Positions 1 through 10,708 of a stretch of DNA of 26,528 nucleotides are shown piece by piece. Location of the stretch: assembly GCF_000003605.2 (NCBI RefSeq), contig NW_003135363.1:34707-61234 (forward strand). The letters run 5' to 3'. Each line of letters begins with the position of its first letter. Position 1 is the stretch's first letter. The DNA is from Saccoglossus kowalevskii (lineage: Eukaryota > Hemichordata > Enteropneusta > Harrimaniidae). The translations under genes were made by a program, and so were the position numbers. Under the pieces are notes generated by a model, which was not told the origin of the DNA, searched no databases, and saw only the letters and a list, made by a program, of their open reading frames with translations.

Positions 1-1494
1 TTTCAAGAAATATAATTTGCTGGATATAAACAAAGCCTGTATTACGTCTAGGAACGTTCGCAAAAAAACATTACTCAAAAAATCGGGGTCAAGTCTTTCC
101 AAACGGGGTACTGCGTGTTTTGTAGAACTCCAATAATATATGCCCAATACGAATCTTACAGTTCTTTACAATGCGAAATAAAGCAATTTAGATGATATAT
201 GATTCATTCTACTAAACCAGTTAGTAAATCATGGCGGAACTTATTCCTAATTGACATGTACACCTCCATAATCTGCTGAAGAGAGCAATCTTTAAAATTA
301 ACTGCGCATGCGTGCGTAATTTGCCTGTGATCATAGGTGGTAGATCGGGTACATATGAAGCAAAACGTACCTAATTCAGTGATTATTACGAACATTATTT
401 TTGTATATCTTTTTAAAATATGGTTATTCTGAACGTTATCACTATGTACCGATAGCTTAATGCATTTACTTATACACGGTTTCGTTTTAAAATTTCCTGT
501 TTTAAATTCTCTGGGTCAAGCTTGTAAAAATGAAAACTTGCATGCCCAAATGGCATGGGAACATTTTTATTCATGGTCTTCTTTATTTGACATTCTGCAA
601 ACACAATAAACAAGTCGACGATTTACAATTATGAGAGGTGGCTGATTTATTGATCAAGATTTATTGCAAAAAATGCATGCTGACCACAAACAGAAACAAA
701 CATGCATACCACGTGTTACAGAAAAAAAATGACACGTTCAAGAAAATATAAAAATTTAATACTTATCTAATATTCATAACGGTGTAAGTTTTCATGGTAA
801 AGATCTGTGGACATTGCTTTTGATACAGTCAATGTACAAACTGTATATATTTGCCAATCAGGCAAACTATTATAGACACTATGTCATTCTGACACTAGCT
901 ACCACACCTGCATATGTTGTTGCATATTCAAAACTAAAGGCGAACCAACTAACAAGAATGATCTGACAGACAACAATAATCTAGGTTAACACAATAAGAA
1001 CATTATATATATATCATATTACGTGTATACACTCACAGCACACTTAACCCGGACATTCTAGTTTGATGCAATCTAAGCCCGTTATTTGGTAAACAACAAT
1101 TTCTTGTTAACATTTGCAGTCGATCGAATGACCTGTGAGTTGACAGGATGTTTATAACGCTAGGCTAAATGATCGCGTTTCATTTTCTCTTTATATACCT
1201 CTGTTCCTTTGCTATGACCAAACAACTACACAGACATGTTATCAAATATCGATAGACGGTAGCATGTATGTAAGCTTTCTTGTGTATAGGTTGTTGTACT
1301 AGCATTCTTGGTAGGTTTAGAGAAAGTTAGCACCACAGATCAATGTTTCCCCTGTTGTTACCCTAAATCAGATAACTGACGTCTTATGGTGATTCTAAAT
1401 TAGAAATCCCTCGGAGTTGGCAGTTATGTATTTAAAATTGTGTAATTAGTCACCCTAGCTATAACTTTACATACGATTTCACTGTACAATGTAA
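1..1494. other. AT-rich non-coding stretch
   Basis: I see no gene here. All frames are broken by frequent stops, and the 63-codon minus-strand frame at 204-395 has no recognisable domain. Only short AT runs and brief TA repeats (near 1005) are present. Intergenic or intronic spacer is the simplest reading. Confidence 0.7.
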
Positions 1495-1502
1495 TGACGT
1501 CA
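1495..1502. promoter_or_regulatory. Full palindromic cAMP-response-element match
   Basis: TGACGTCA is the full 8-bp CRE consensus bound by CREB/ATF bZIP dimers. It lies about 85 bp upstream of the heat-shock-like array at 1587-1614. No promoter or first exon is recognisable next to it, so function is only suggested. One such octamer every few tens of kilobases is not surprising by chance. Confidence 0.25.
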
Positions 1503-1586
1503 CATGATTGTTCATATTATGGACGACATGGGTCTCATGCAACTACACAACACGCGTAGACACATTATTAATTCAATATACGAAAT

Positions 1587-1614
1587 ATCTAGATAATTCT
1601 AGAATAATCTAGAA
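1587..1614. promoter_or_regulatory. Heat-shock-element-like array of alternating 5-bp units
   Basis: TCTAGA occurs three times at exactly 10-bp spacing (1588, 1598, 1608). This yields alternating inverted pentamers: TTC at 1597, GAA at 1602, an ATC variant at 1607 and GAA at 1612, with weaker flanking units at 1587 and 1592. HSF trimers bind alternating nGAAn/nTTCn units in this register. The core TTCTAGAA is perfect. No heat-shock gene is visible within several kilobases, so this may be a fortuitous short tandem repeat. Confidence 0.3.
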
Positions 1615-2980
1615 ATATTGCATTACATTCTGTATCTTAATGTTTGTTAAAATAACTCCGGGACATGTACGGCTTTCTCGGAAAGAACAGAAACAATTCT
1701 ACTAATTGGGCAAATATACACTGTTCTATGCATCACACAGATATCTTGGTTGCCTTTAATGCCAGTTGTGCTATAATCCTTGGGTAACATTTTTGAAATA
1801 ACATTCACATTGCATAGTTGTAAACACTTAGGTTGAACAATGTATTACATAGAATCGAGGCCAGTAAACTTCCTTACTGTTTCAGTGATGTTGTCAAAAC
1901 TGTTTTTTTCTTTGTATTTATGGATTATTATATTATATTTATGTTGTTCCAGTTTATACTAATGCCCTAATGTAGTTGACAACTATAAAACATGTCACTC
2001 ATCATAGATTTTTACAATGTGATTTTATTTTAAGTTGTTATTCACAAATCACAAATAAAAAATATGATTACCAAATACATTTCCGCACACAATCGATTGA
2101 TAAAAATACATGTTTGAAGTCTATTCTTATCTGAAAAAAATGCGTACAATAAAGAATATTGTATGGTATCCGAATTCAATGATATATCTAGTTAACAACG
2201 TTATACATGACGTAGATGAAATGGTAACAAAATGCATAGCATGAATTTAAAAAAAATGTTGTACGTGATAATATTGCTAAATAGCTAGGCCTGAGAGTAA
2301 ATGATATGAATCTTTTCGCATACACAGATCTGTCTGTAACAATTTGTATAGTGCGCTTTACTCTCTGTAAAATGTATTCAGGTGGCGCTGTATTCCGCCA
2401 GTATGTTTGTATCTTAACGTAGTTATATAAATACAGAACTCAGTTGGATGGTGCGTTGTTATTACTGTCTACATGTATACATTTGACCAGGAGCTGATCT
2501 GTATGACTCATTCAATAACACATGCACTCATATGAAGTAGTGTAAAAATATCCTATTTCTACAGGCACATATACATTCATATAAACATGAAACACCGAAC
2601 TGTAAACAGGTGCACTCTCCGTTACGCCAAAAGGAAAGCATATATTATTTTCCACTTGAGAGAATTACTTTATGTGTACGTTTCAGAGATACCACCACAG
2701 ACATATGCATTCTGAGCTTACCAACATGTTATTCTTTATTAATGATACCCTTAACATTCACAGTCGTCCCTGTGGAATGGTATCGAACTGTCGTTTTGTG
2801 AATAATCTGAATTATGAATTATCCTCAAAGTTAAATCTCGTCAAAGTCAAATACGATGTGTTCTCAAATGTATCTTTATCTTAGATACCCTGAAACATAT
2901 ATAATATTATTATTATGACATTAAAAGCTAAAATATATTATATGCATTTTTGATGTAATTATTTTCCGAAAAATTCGCCT
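1615..2980. other. AT-rich non-coding stretch
   Basis: No gene is supported. Two overlapping frames of 63 and 70 codons (2610-2884, plus strand) are in different registers over the same DNA and show no domain, which is typical of chance ORFs. No long repeat was noticed. Confidence 0.65.
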
Positions 2981-3019
2981 CTTATAAATATATGTTTATA
3001 AATATCTTATAAATATAAG
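2981..3019. repeat. Three-copy short tandem repeat, unit about 12 bp
   Basis: A TTATAAATAT core is repeated at about 2982, 2996 and 3007 with one or two bases of drift. It is purely A/T except at the edges. It is a minor local duplication with no evident function. Confidence 0.7.
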
Positions 3020-5807
3020 CGAATGGCCATGCTCCTAACCTGTAATTCACCCCCTAGAAGTGCTGTTTACGTTGCGATAATAATATGTGCTTGGTATGCT
3101 ATCCACAATGCATCACTTTGCAATGTGTGCCACACGGATAAAAGCATGAAATCTGTTGCCAGTAGCATAAAAGCTAGATTAAATTATTCGTATGTTTTCA
3201 ATTCATAGCAATGTTTTATTGCTCGCTGTAATCTGCTATTTATGGCAGAAGTGTAGGTTGCTTTGACATTGAAATAGGCTTAGATTTCATGACAATTTTC
3301 GATCATTATATATGTTTAAGAGCTTCATATTGAATAGGATTTTTTCTGCTACATTCGTTGTTTCAATATTTGACACCAGCTCAACGAGGAAATGAAAATA
3401 AATGTGTTAAAATAAATACACAATATTATTCGATAGTTGAGGCATATACACAAACAGTAGGTGCTATATATATATAGGAAATGCGCCTGTTGGCTAGGTT
3501 TACTATTAGTGTGCGTAGGATGCAAACCACTTAACCACAGTGAACCTCAAATGAAAGTAATTTACTAGAAGCAAACTACTCCCCCAGTGAATCTCCAAAT
3601 CACAAGCCACAAAGCAAGTGTTGCTATCCAATCATTTTAGCGACGCCCCATAGCATGCCATATAATAAAATGTTAACACTTACACATAGCCCTCGAACAA
3701 ATTATACCTTTTTCAGTAGAGAACGTTTCTGCTATTTTCAATCTGGTTTGTATACATTTCTGAGTTGAATGTATTTAAAATGTCATTCAGGTCGTGAAAA
3801 TACGTCATGTAATCAACCACCCATCGTTACTATAAACTGTAAATTACAAACTGTTTGCTCTTAATGCACCACACTCAGGCGCGATAATTGTTGTTTGAAC
3901 GCGTAATACATGTCCACATGCGGGGATATTGAATACACTTGAAATTTCATTTCCTCGCCACAGAAGTTGAACTCGTATAGGAAGAAACTTCCGCTGGTTG
4001 GTAATTGGTTTTCTTTGAGATAATAACTGATCTCATCTCAGATAAACTGTTTCTTATTGAGTTGAACTTTTTAGTTAACTGATTGTATCACATATGGAGA
4101 TGTATACACATTTGATGCTTATGTTTTATTAAATAATACACTAATTTTCGTCACTGGATCATAAGAACAATCGCCCATATATTGTATGTAAAGCAGTACA
4201 TACCTTATGCCTTATGCTCTTTTTATGCTCGAAATATTTTGCATTCTGTAAAACGAAATACCCAGTATTTTGATTGGCGAAATAAACAATCAGTCATAAT
4301 ACGGGTACCCGTATAATTAAAACGCCGTTATTTTCTTCTCGTTTGTGCAGTTCTTGTTGCTGAAACTATTGAACGGATGTGAAATAGTTTGGCAGTATTT
4401 TAGGAATTAAGGGAAAAGGGTCAAGGCCACATTAATATTTTGGTACTATATAATGCAACTACATACAACATATTTAAATCGCGCTATTAAAGTCGGCACT
4501 GGTATTTTCACAGTATACACTTTAAAACAACACTGCCATCAAGATATATGGAAGATGTTATTGTGTGTATTTTCAGTGCATCACATGTCGCTCGCCTAAT
4601 ATACATTTGCATCTTTATAGCACTGTGTTAAGAAGAACCGTCGCAAGCTGAGTTCATACGCAGTATTATTTCTGTTTATTTGCCCCTTCACAAATATTGT
4701 CGGTAGTTTCTCACATTCGTGTAAAAGAATACGACTATATGTATAATCTACGAATATATCGATACATAATATTGATTACACGTCCAAGTGGCATATTGTG
4801 ACTATTGATTGATGCGATAGGCTAATTTCCACGCAAAAAATAAAAATAAAACATAATTTCTAATTTGAAGGATAGCTGAAAACCACATTTTGTTAAGATG
4901 TATATTTTCATTTGATGAATGATTCAAATCTATTTTATTATAAACGCGTTTTATAATATGTCTAAGATAAGTTTGGTTAAAATGTAATTACTATTGTAAA
5001 CCTCGATTCCAAAGTTACGCATATATAGTCGAATCAGAAACAGAAATTAGTTAATACTATCGTATATATAGCCGTTATTATAGATAATACACTCAGTTCT
5101 TGTAACACACGGACACATTTTGTTGTTACTTTCACCAGTGAGCACTATTTGTATTTCCTCCTAAAGTCCTAGAGCGATGACTAAATGAGGTAAAACTGTT
5201 ATGTAGATGATATTAAGCTTACATGATACAAACAATTCGAAGTAATTATATTTAAGGTTACACTAGAATTGCTCATTATGGAAAATTGAGACTCGCGCCA
5301 AGTGTGTGTATTCATCGATACTCAAAGATAAAACAAGAAATCAACTGTCCAAGTTTATTACTATCCTATCTTATAAGAGTACACAATATTCCCATATATT
5401 TGAGGATCAAACTAGAATTGTCTCTTTGTGTAACATACCACAAGCGCACAAAGGTTGTTGTGAATTAACATTACATACATAAAAACTCGTATCAAAAAAC
5501 ATTTATATAAGTTGTGCACACTGAATCGATGTACTTAAATGCAATTACCATAGCCAATGAAGCCCATCTAAAATGACCATCACATCGGGACTATTGTTCC
5601 GTATTCTATTAGACGGCAAGACAGTTTTACCAGCTGTTCCTGTGCTGTGGTGGCTACATTAGACTTACACACACGCACACTAGACATAACTATGCATACA
5701 TATTCGATAAAAGGTGATGTCTGATGCGTATAGAAGTTATAAATAACCACTATCAAAATCGGTAGTTTTTTTTTTTAAATACGTCATTGCTTTACATTAT
5801 CACACAG
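3020..5807. other. AT-rich non-coding stretch
   Basis: I see no exon, RNA gene or mobile-element coding fragment. Small frames at 3023-3208 and 5286-5468 are about 60 codons long, begin without context and have no recognisable motif. TATATATATA lies near 3467. A TTATGC triplet repeat near 4205 is trivial. Confidence 0.65.
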
Positions 5808-5831
5808 TTCACATTAATGTAATAATGTGAA
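5808..5831. repeat. Inverted repeat, 9-bp arms, 6-bp spacer
   Basis: The arms TTCACATTA and TAATGTGAA are exact reverse complements separated by 6 bases. The arm core resembles that of the hairpin at 13032-13057. It could form a small hairpin, but no element ends or target duplications are visible around it. Confidence 0.7.
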
Positions 5832-5999
5832 GTTCATCCCCAAAATGTAACTACTTTTTTTAATCTTATTGATGATTGATAACAAAATTGAAACCCCAAC
5901 AGCGTTTTCAGATTCATTATTTTGCCATAGAACATTCTCATCCAATAATGTCCTGTGGGTACAAAGTTGTGCGCAATAATGAGTGAGACGTAGTCAAGC

Positions 6000-6170
6000 C
6001 CAATATTCAAAGTGTACGTCGCCGTACGAGCTCTGTTGTTTAATCAATATTGAGTTCCCAACAACGCCATATTGGATAAGGTGAAAGTCTATGGCAAGAT
6101 TGCCGAACACATCGCGTCTTGTCCCTTCTTCGAATCCAATAGGACGCTGTGGGGGAGTCCTTATTGTTGT
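6000..6170. other. GC-richer island with CCAAT and YY1-like motifs
   Basis: This patch is clearly richer in G+C and CpG than its flanks. It holds a CCAAT box on the plus strand (about 6136) and an inverted one (ATTGG, about 6071). On the minus strand, CCAATATGGCG resembles a YY1/CCAAT combination. It could be a remnant promoter or untranslated exon belonging to the exon-like sequence that follows at 6317, or part of an unrecognised repeat. No transcription start can be fixed from sequence. Confidence 0.25.
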
Positions 6171-6316
6171 AAAACATCACCATCAGAATTAAACAAATTT
6201 AGTTAAATTTGGGGGCTTTTCGTTGAAAAGAATTTACTTGCGAATAGAGGTTTACATTACCGTGTCATAATGTAAAAGTATGACTGTCACATATTTATTT
6301 ATTATTATTATTGCAG

Positions 6317-6612
6317 AAACTGGACACTACGAAGTTACGAACACTCAGTGCGCCGACCACCACACCCCAGCTAGGTTGTTTGTCAATTGGAACGCAATGC
6401 GTTTCACATGACTTGCACAGGCTTCAGTTCATAACTTGTCTGGATATCAACTGGTTACAGCAAATGGCAATAACTACTACACTTTCTACACACAATATGT
6501 AGTGTGTTCACTCGTCATTGGTTCCCTGGCAAGTGGTCAGCCAAATGCACGCCTTACTCAACTCAATGCATGAACACATGTGGCTGCTGCTCAGCCAATC
6601 ACAATTGATTAA
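6317..6612 (+). pseudogene. Exon-like reading frame with two in-frame TGAs, unknown family
   Basis: A T-rich tract ending in TTATTGCAG (6308-6316) resembles a 3' splice acceptor. The frame reading GAA ACT GGA from 6316 then runs about 98 codons to TAA at 6610. It is interrupted only by TGA at 6409 and TGA at 6571. The translation looks protein-like, with stretches such as TGHYEVTNTQCADHH, LVTANGNNYYTFYTQYV and GSLASGQPNARL, and G+C is well above the flanks. Both stops could come from a single CGA-to-TGA transition, the usual CpG decay, so a pseudogenised terminal exon or a decayed element ORF is the likeliest reading. I do not recognise the family. Selenocysteine recoding or a sequencing error cannot be excluded but is less likely. 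There is no host-gene context. Confidence 0.4.
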
Positions 6613-6791
6613 TGCTATTTAACCTAGCATAAGAGACAATGTCATAAAAACCTATAATTCTGATAGTGGCGATGAACACACAATAATGGGCATTGTGGAG
6701 TCTTTATAATATACTGAACTATCGACAGATTGACAGAAGTCGAAAGTGAGGTTAGCTCATAGATGTAAACACACTGTGAACGTATTCATAG

Positions 6792-6815
6792 GAACATGTC
6801 TAGTAGAACATGGCC
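6792..6815. promoter_or_regulatory. p53-type response-element match
   Basis: Two decamers fit the p53-family pattern RRRCWWGYYY. GAACATGTCT (6792-6801) is a perfect half-site. GAACATGGCC (6806-6815) has one mismatch. The spacer is 4 bp, within the range known for p53 family elements. No nearby transcript is identified, so this is a motif match only. Confidence 0.2.
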
Positions 6816-6867
6816 CAAATTTCATAAGCTGAACAAATAATGGTGGCTTATTGTTTACACTATCCAT

Positions 6868-6886
6868 ACACACACACACACACACA
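6868..6886. repeat. (AC)n microsatellite
   Basis: A run of nine AC dinucleotides plus one A, preceded by CCAT. It is a simple-sequence repeat, probably length-polymorphic. Confidence 0.97.
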
Positions 6887-7764
6887 GTCTTGTTGTCTGA
6901 TAACAAAGCTACACGTGGTATCGATCGACCAATGAGAATGCGATGATTCAATAACAGGCAGCACATGGTATTATATTTCTCGTCATAATTAATGATGAAA
7001 TGTTTCCAGAATCGTGATAAAGAATTTGTATTCTTTCAGAGAGCAGCAGTATAAAATAAAAGATAATTCGATACAAGAAATGCCAAAACGTGATTTTCTT
7101 TAATCAGCGCTGTAGCATAGGGGTGCATATCCGCTATTGTGTTTTGCAGCATCTACACAAAGCTTTACACAGTATTTATTCGAAAATCATTTATGAGAAA
7201 ATCAGTGCTGGAAAGCCATAGTCTGGAGTTGTAGCCAAAGAGGCATTGTATCTCATTCTACATTCTTTACTTCTATGACTGCAAATGCTCGTTTTTAAAA
7301 TTATGTCACCCGCGTGCACGAATGTAATGTAACAGTCGGAAAAGAAATTGAAAATTATAGTTAGCGAACAACCTGAGCGTTTCTAAAAAAATAGTTTGGG
7401 CTCTTTTATGAATAATGATACAGAGTATAAAACTGTTAATATAGTATATTACAGCATTAATACAATTTCAATTAATTGATAATATATTCAATATTTGACG
7501 ATGCCATCACCAATCGGACAAACGGGAACCAAGAACAGATATACATATAAATAACTGTATTTGATATTTAATATGGTCCTGTTGTATGTAAGTGCGCACA
7601 GCAACAATAATGATATTCATATTTCAAAAGATGAATATACACAGTTAAACTGTTTGAAACGTTGGACTATTGGCATATGGTAGTTAGTAGACACAGTTTA
7701 AAGGTCTATTGTTTTCATATGCTTCAGTAACCTGTTAGATATTGAATATGTGGCAATCATTTCA

Positions 7765-7784
7765 ATGCACAAATATTTGTGCAT
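7765..7784. repeat. Perfect 20-bp palindrome
   Basis: ATGCACAAATATTTGTGCAT equals its own reverse complement over all 20 bases, with the centre between 7774 and 7775. TTC and GAA just outside extend the symmetry if one base is bulged. It could be a dimeric transcription-factor site or a cruciform-prone sequence. No element termini are visible around it. Confidence 0.85.
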
Positions 7785-8229
7785 GAATTTTCGTTTTTAC
7801 GTTTGAATTAAGGAATAACGTTATGTTGACAGCTTAATGTATGCTCATTGTTGTCAGATTGAGATTCCTTACAACAGTGGTTGCACGTTTGACAGTTCCA
7901 ATATATCTTTATGCAGTTCATTTCAGACGTGAAATAGGTTCATTTGTCAGTTTCTTTTCCTGTCCATATAATTTATATACTCCGTTGTCACAAACGCAAG
8001 ACTCATACACTGTTATCATTTCAAATGTACAAAATGCATTAACTATCCGATCGTCAGTGATAGCATATCTATTCATTGCATGTGCTGTTGTGAAAAGTCG
8101 AAGAAGGTTCAAAACACATTGCCTGACTCTAGAAAGGCCGTCGATTCATTCCACGGTGATAATACGTTACCCTGGGTTATGGGAAGCTACATATTATCTT
8201 GCATTTCATTTCATCTCACTTCATTTTAC
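7785..8229. other. Non-coding stretch upstream of the LINE fragment
   Basis: A 137-codon plus-strand frame (7841-8254) starts with a genuine ATG but shows no recognisable domain. It overlaps a 64-codon minus-strand frame and runs into the LINE fragment in a different register. I treat it as chance. The left boundary of the LINE homology at about 8230 is approximate. Confidence 0.5.
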
Positions 8230-8672
8230 CCAGAAGTATATTTGTATTGTGTAGAAATTGATAAATTAAAAAGGGCTCTAGATTGTATCATGTGCTCTAG
8301 TCATAGGCTAAAAATAGAACAGGGTGGATTTGTGGCACTAGAGGTAGAACGGAGAATATGCAAAATATGTGAATCCCTTGAAATAAAGGATGAATACCAC
8401 TTCGTTTTATAATGCCCTATGCATGAAAACATTAGAACTGTTTTTACACTTATGGTCATATACTTGTTATTTCATTCCATCATGTCAAATAACTCTGACC
8501 AAATAAACTAGCAATGTTTGTACATAAAGCACAACATCGGAGACAAGACTGTATTGAAATGAGTTGACCTGTGACCTCAGGAAAGAATAGTTATGTATTT
8601 ATTTGTTTATCTATTTTTTGAAATAGGCCGGTGGCATTAAAGAACAAATAAAGATTCATTATCATTCATATT
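8230..8672 (+). mobile_element. 5'-truncated LINE (non-LTR retrotransposon) 3' end
   Basis: The frame ending at TAA 8410-8412 encodes the characteristic C-terminus downstream of LINE reverse transcriptases. It has an ALxxxxCSSHxLxIE-type block (about 8274-8320), then a C-x2-C-x9-H-x4-C knuckle whose residue before the last Cys is replaced by the TAA stop. The same frame continues after the stop with CPMHENIR. After one frameshift near 8510 it goes on as AMFVHKAQHRRQ to a TGA at about 8564-8566. The short 3' UTR has a GCCGGTGGC mini-hairpin, AATAAAG near 8648, and a tail of ATTC/CATT units. It is 5'-truncated and inactive: one stop, one frameshift, no reverse transcriptase domain. The family resembles the fragment at 25939-26528. 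The exact clade (CR1/L2-like) is inference. Confidence 0.85.
8565..8577 (-). promoter_or_regulatory. Perfect DR1 nuclear-receptor-type direct repeat
   Basis: On the minus strand the sequence is AGGTCA-C-AGGTCA, two consensus hexamers in direct orientation with one spacer base. DR1 sites bind RXR-containing heterodimers, HNF4 and COUP-TF-type receptors. It overlaps the terminal stop codon and start of the 3' UTR of the LINE relic, so it may simply be LINE sequence. Occupancy cannot be judged. Confidence 0.35.
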
Positions 8673-10690
8673 AGCTTGCAGCACAAGATTATTTCTTTCA
8701 CTTTCACAAGAATAATTTGGAACAAGATTAAACTTGGTAAGTTTAAACAGCTATTAGCACACTGTCAGATAATTAGAACATATCGATAAAACTGAAATTT
8801 GGCGTAGTGATTTCCCAATGCATTTACGATAATAAGTAGCGCTATGCTTTTGTATTTGATAAATGTTTATATCTCAAAAACACCGAGTACAGACGAGAAT
8901 GGAGTCTCTCAACTAGTTTCTATGGATGGGGTTATCAATCGCCATTATGTTTGACGTCATGCAAAACGAGAATCGAATGTTTGGGCACAGAATGAGAATT
9001 ACCTGATGAATGAATGTGAATTTCCTGTCTACAACATGTCACGCAGATGCTTGCTCTACAATGTGGGAAAGTAGGCATAAACTGTTTTATGTAGCAAGAT
9101 GTCTGGCATGTGACAATAAAGTTCAGACACACTATTTGTCCATTATATAAAGGCGTCTCTGTGAAGAGATGGGCAAGAGTGAACACATTATAAACAAGAA
9201 CACAATCTATGGTTATATTAGAAGTAAAAGCTATTGAACATTGCATGCGACAATTGGAAACAATAAATTTTAATTTGGGTGAAACAAGTTTTTACACACT
9301 TACTTACACACAAATTTTAAAATGTTTTACAATATATATTACAGTGAGAAAACCCTATTAGTAATATGTCGTTTTTTTCATCTATACCAACTATTATTTG
9401 AAAATATCATTGTGAATGGTTCATTCATTTGTGAGATGCATCTTTGTTATTAATGATGACGAATTGAACATTCCAAGATCAAATGTTCATTTTTGAATTA
9501 TTCAATTCTTCTGGTTTATTGTTAACACTTTGGTATGAATAATAACACTTTGTACTACGTTTGTACACATTATAGTGACAGTCTGATGGTCTTTGTTCCA
9601 GCACTTCATTTGCTCTGTCCGTGATTTCGACGAGATTTCGACAATCATGCTGCCACATACATGACCGCAATAATAAATAAAATACAATAACATGAAATAT
9701 ATGAAAAATAAATAATTATACATGTATTTAAACAAGACTATGAATAAAACCTAAACTAAAATCTTATTTTAATCAGATTTTCTCATCTTTAAACCCATTT
9801 TCATAGTGTTCACAGTTAGATAAAACTAATGCACACATATATATTTGATTACACGTGATAATGATTTGAAAAGTATTAAACCAGGGAATGATTTACTCCT
9901 ACTCGAACTTCAATTCAAGTTTACCTAATGATATTATTATATACACGACTAGGTATCACCTTAGAATAGAACGTGGCCTCACGATAAACTTTATATAACC
10001 TTCCACTTGATAACCTACACCGAAGCTTGTATTTGCCGTCAGCAGCTATTTCTAATTTACAATGGGGCACATTCGCATCAGCGTGTAGCAGTTTCATTAC
10101 TATCTATTCCCAGCTGTATCTGTATCCACTGAATGCAGTCTGTTCAAATCCCACACAAGGAGACTTGTTTTTTATTTAGTATTGATCTGATGTTATTTGA
10201 ATGATGTTTGTTTCAACCACTTATTTCCTCACTCTACTTGTATCTATTATTTTGATCTATCTGACCTACTTCATGACAACTATTTTTTTATTAATTTGAA
10301 TCCACTGTAGTAATTATAATAAAAAAAACTAATATTCCCGGAGGTAATACTTTTCAGTTTCGCCGTATTCACGAACTTTTGTCGGTTCATAGTGTATCAT
10401 TACTTTACTCAAATCCAATAACGCTAATGCAAAAGTTGGATTATTTATAAAATAATGCAGATTAAAAGTGACCATGTCCTGTGTTAATTGTTAAACAATC
10501 AAATAGAGTGCTGGAAGACAATAACGTAATGTTTGATGACCAACTTAATGTAAACCATAACGACAAATATTCAGACCTAAGATTTGTATGCAGTGCACGA
10601 CATACATACAATGAGGAGTTTGAGCACCATTGTCATTTGTATTTCTCCTTTTTCACTGCTTCTAACATATTGTAAATGGCAGCCACGGAT
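8673..10690. other. AT-rich spacer with minor motifs
   Basis: No gene is supported. It contains an inverted repeat, TTAAACTT-GGT-AAGTTTAA (8728-8746), and a full CRE octamer at 8952-8959 followed by ATGCAAAA. A 103-codon minus-strand ATG frame (8935-9246) has ten Cys codons but no recognised zinc-binding spacing. GTTCAAATCCC near 10143 resembles a tRNA B box without a convincing tRNA fold. Confidence 0.6.
8952..8959. promoter_or_regulatory. Second full CRE palindrome beside an octamer-like motif
   Basis: TGACGTCA is immediately followed by an overlapping ATGCAAAA, close to the POU octamer ATGCAAAT. It is a motif match only, and no promoter is visible. Confidence 0.2.
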
Positions 10691-10708
10691 CATGGAAATG
10701 TTTCCATG
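10691..10708. repeat. Near-perfect palindrome, 8-bp arms
   Basis: CATGGAAA-TG-TTTCCATG has exact complementary 8-bp arms around a 2-bp spacer. It is a possible dimeric binding site. No associated element was found. Confidence 0.75.

Larger units (their letters stand above)
6613..7764. other. Non-coding spacer with one CA microsatellite
   Basis: No gene is seen apart from the separately listed motifs. The minus-strand frame at 6757-6966 is created partly by the CA/TG repeat (its VCVCVC run) and is not a credible protein. Confidence 0.65.

Noticed and set aside
6085-6142. tRNA-like A box (TGGCAAGATTG) and B box (TTCGAATCC)
   Set aside because: The A box matches poorly and no cloverleaf with paired acceptor ends could be drawn.
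6317-6612. Mitochondrial insertion (TGA read as Trp)
   Set aside because: The frame does not resemble any mitochondrial protein: it is not membrane-like, and its composition is unlike cox, nad, cob or atp genes.
7841-8254. Longest plus-strand frame, 137 codons with an ATG
   Set aside because: No domain or family resemblance. It overlaps an opposite-strand frame and enters the LINE relic in the wrong register, which is expected of chance ORFs in a window this size.
8935-9246. Minus-strand ATG frame of 103 codons, rich in cysteine
   Set aside because: I looked for RING, B-box and C2H2 spacing and found none. No splice, promoter or homology support.
10075-10160. Possible tRNA-derived SINE head (B-box-like GTTCAAATCCC)
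   Set aside because: No convincing A box at the right spacing, no acceptor pairing and no tail repeat.
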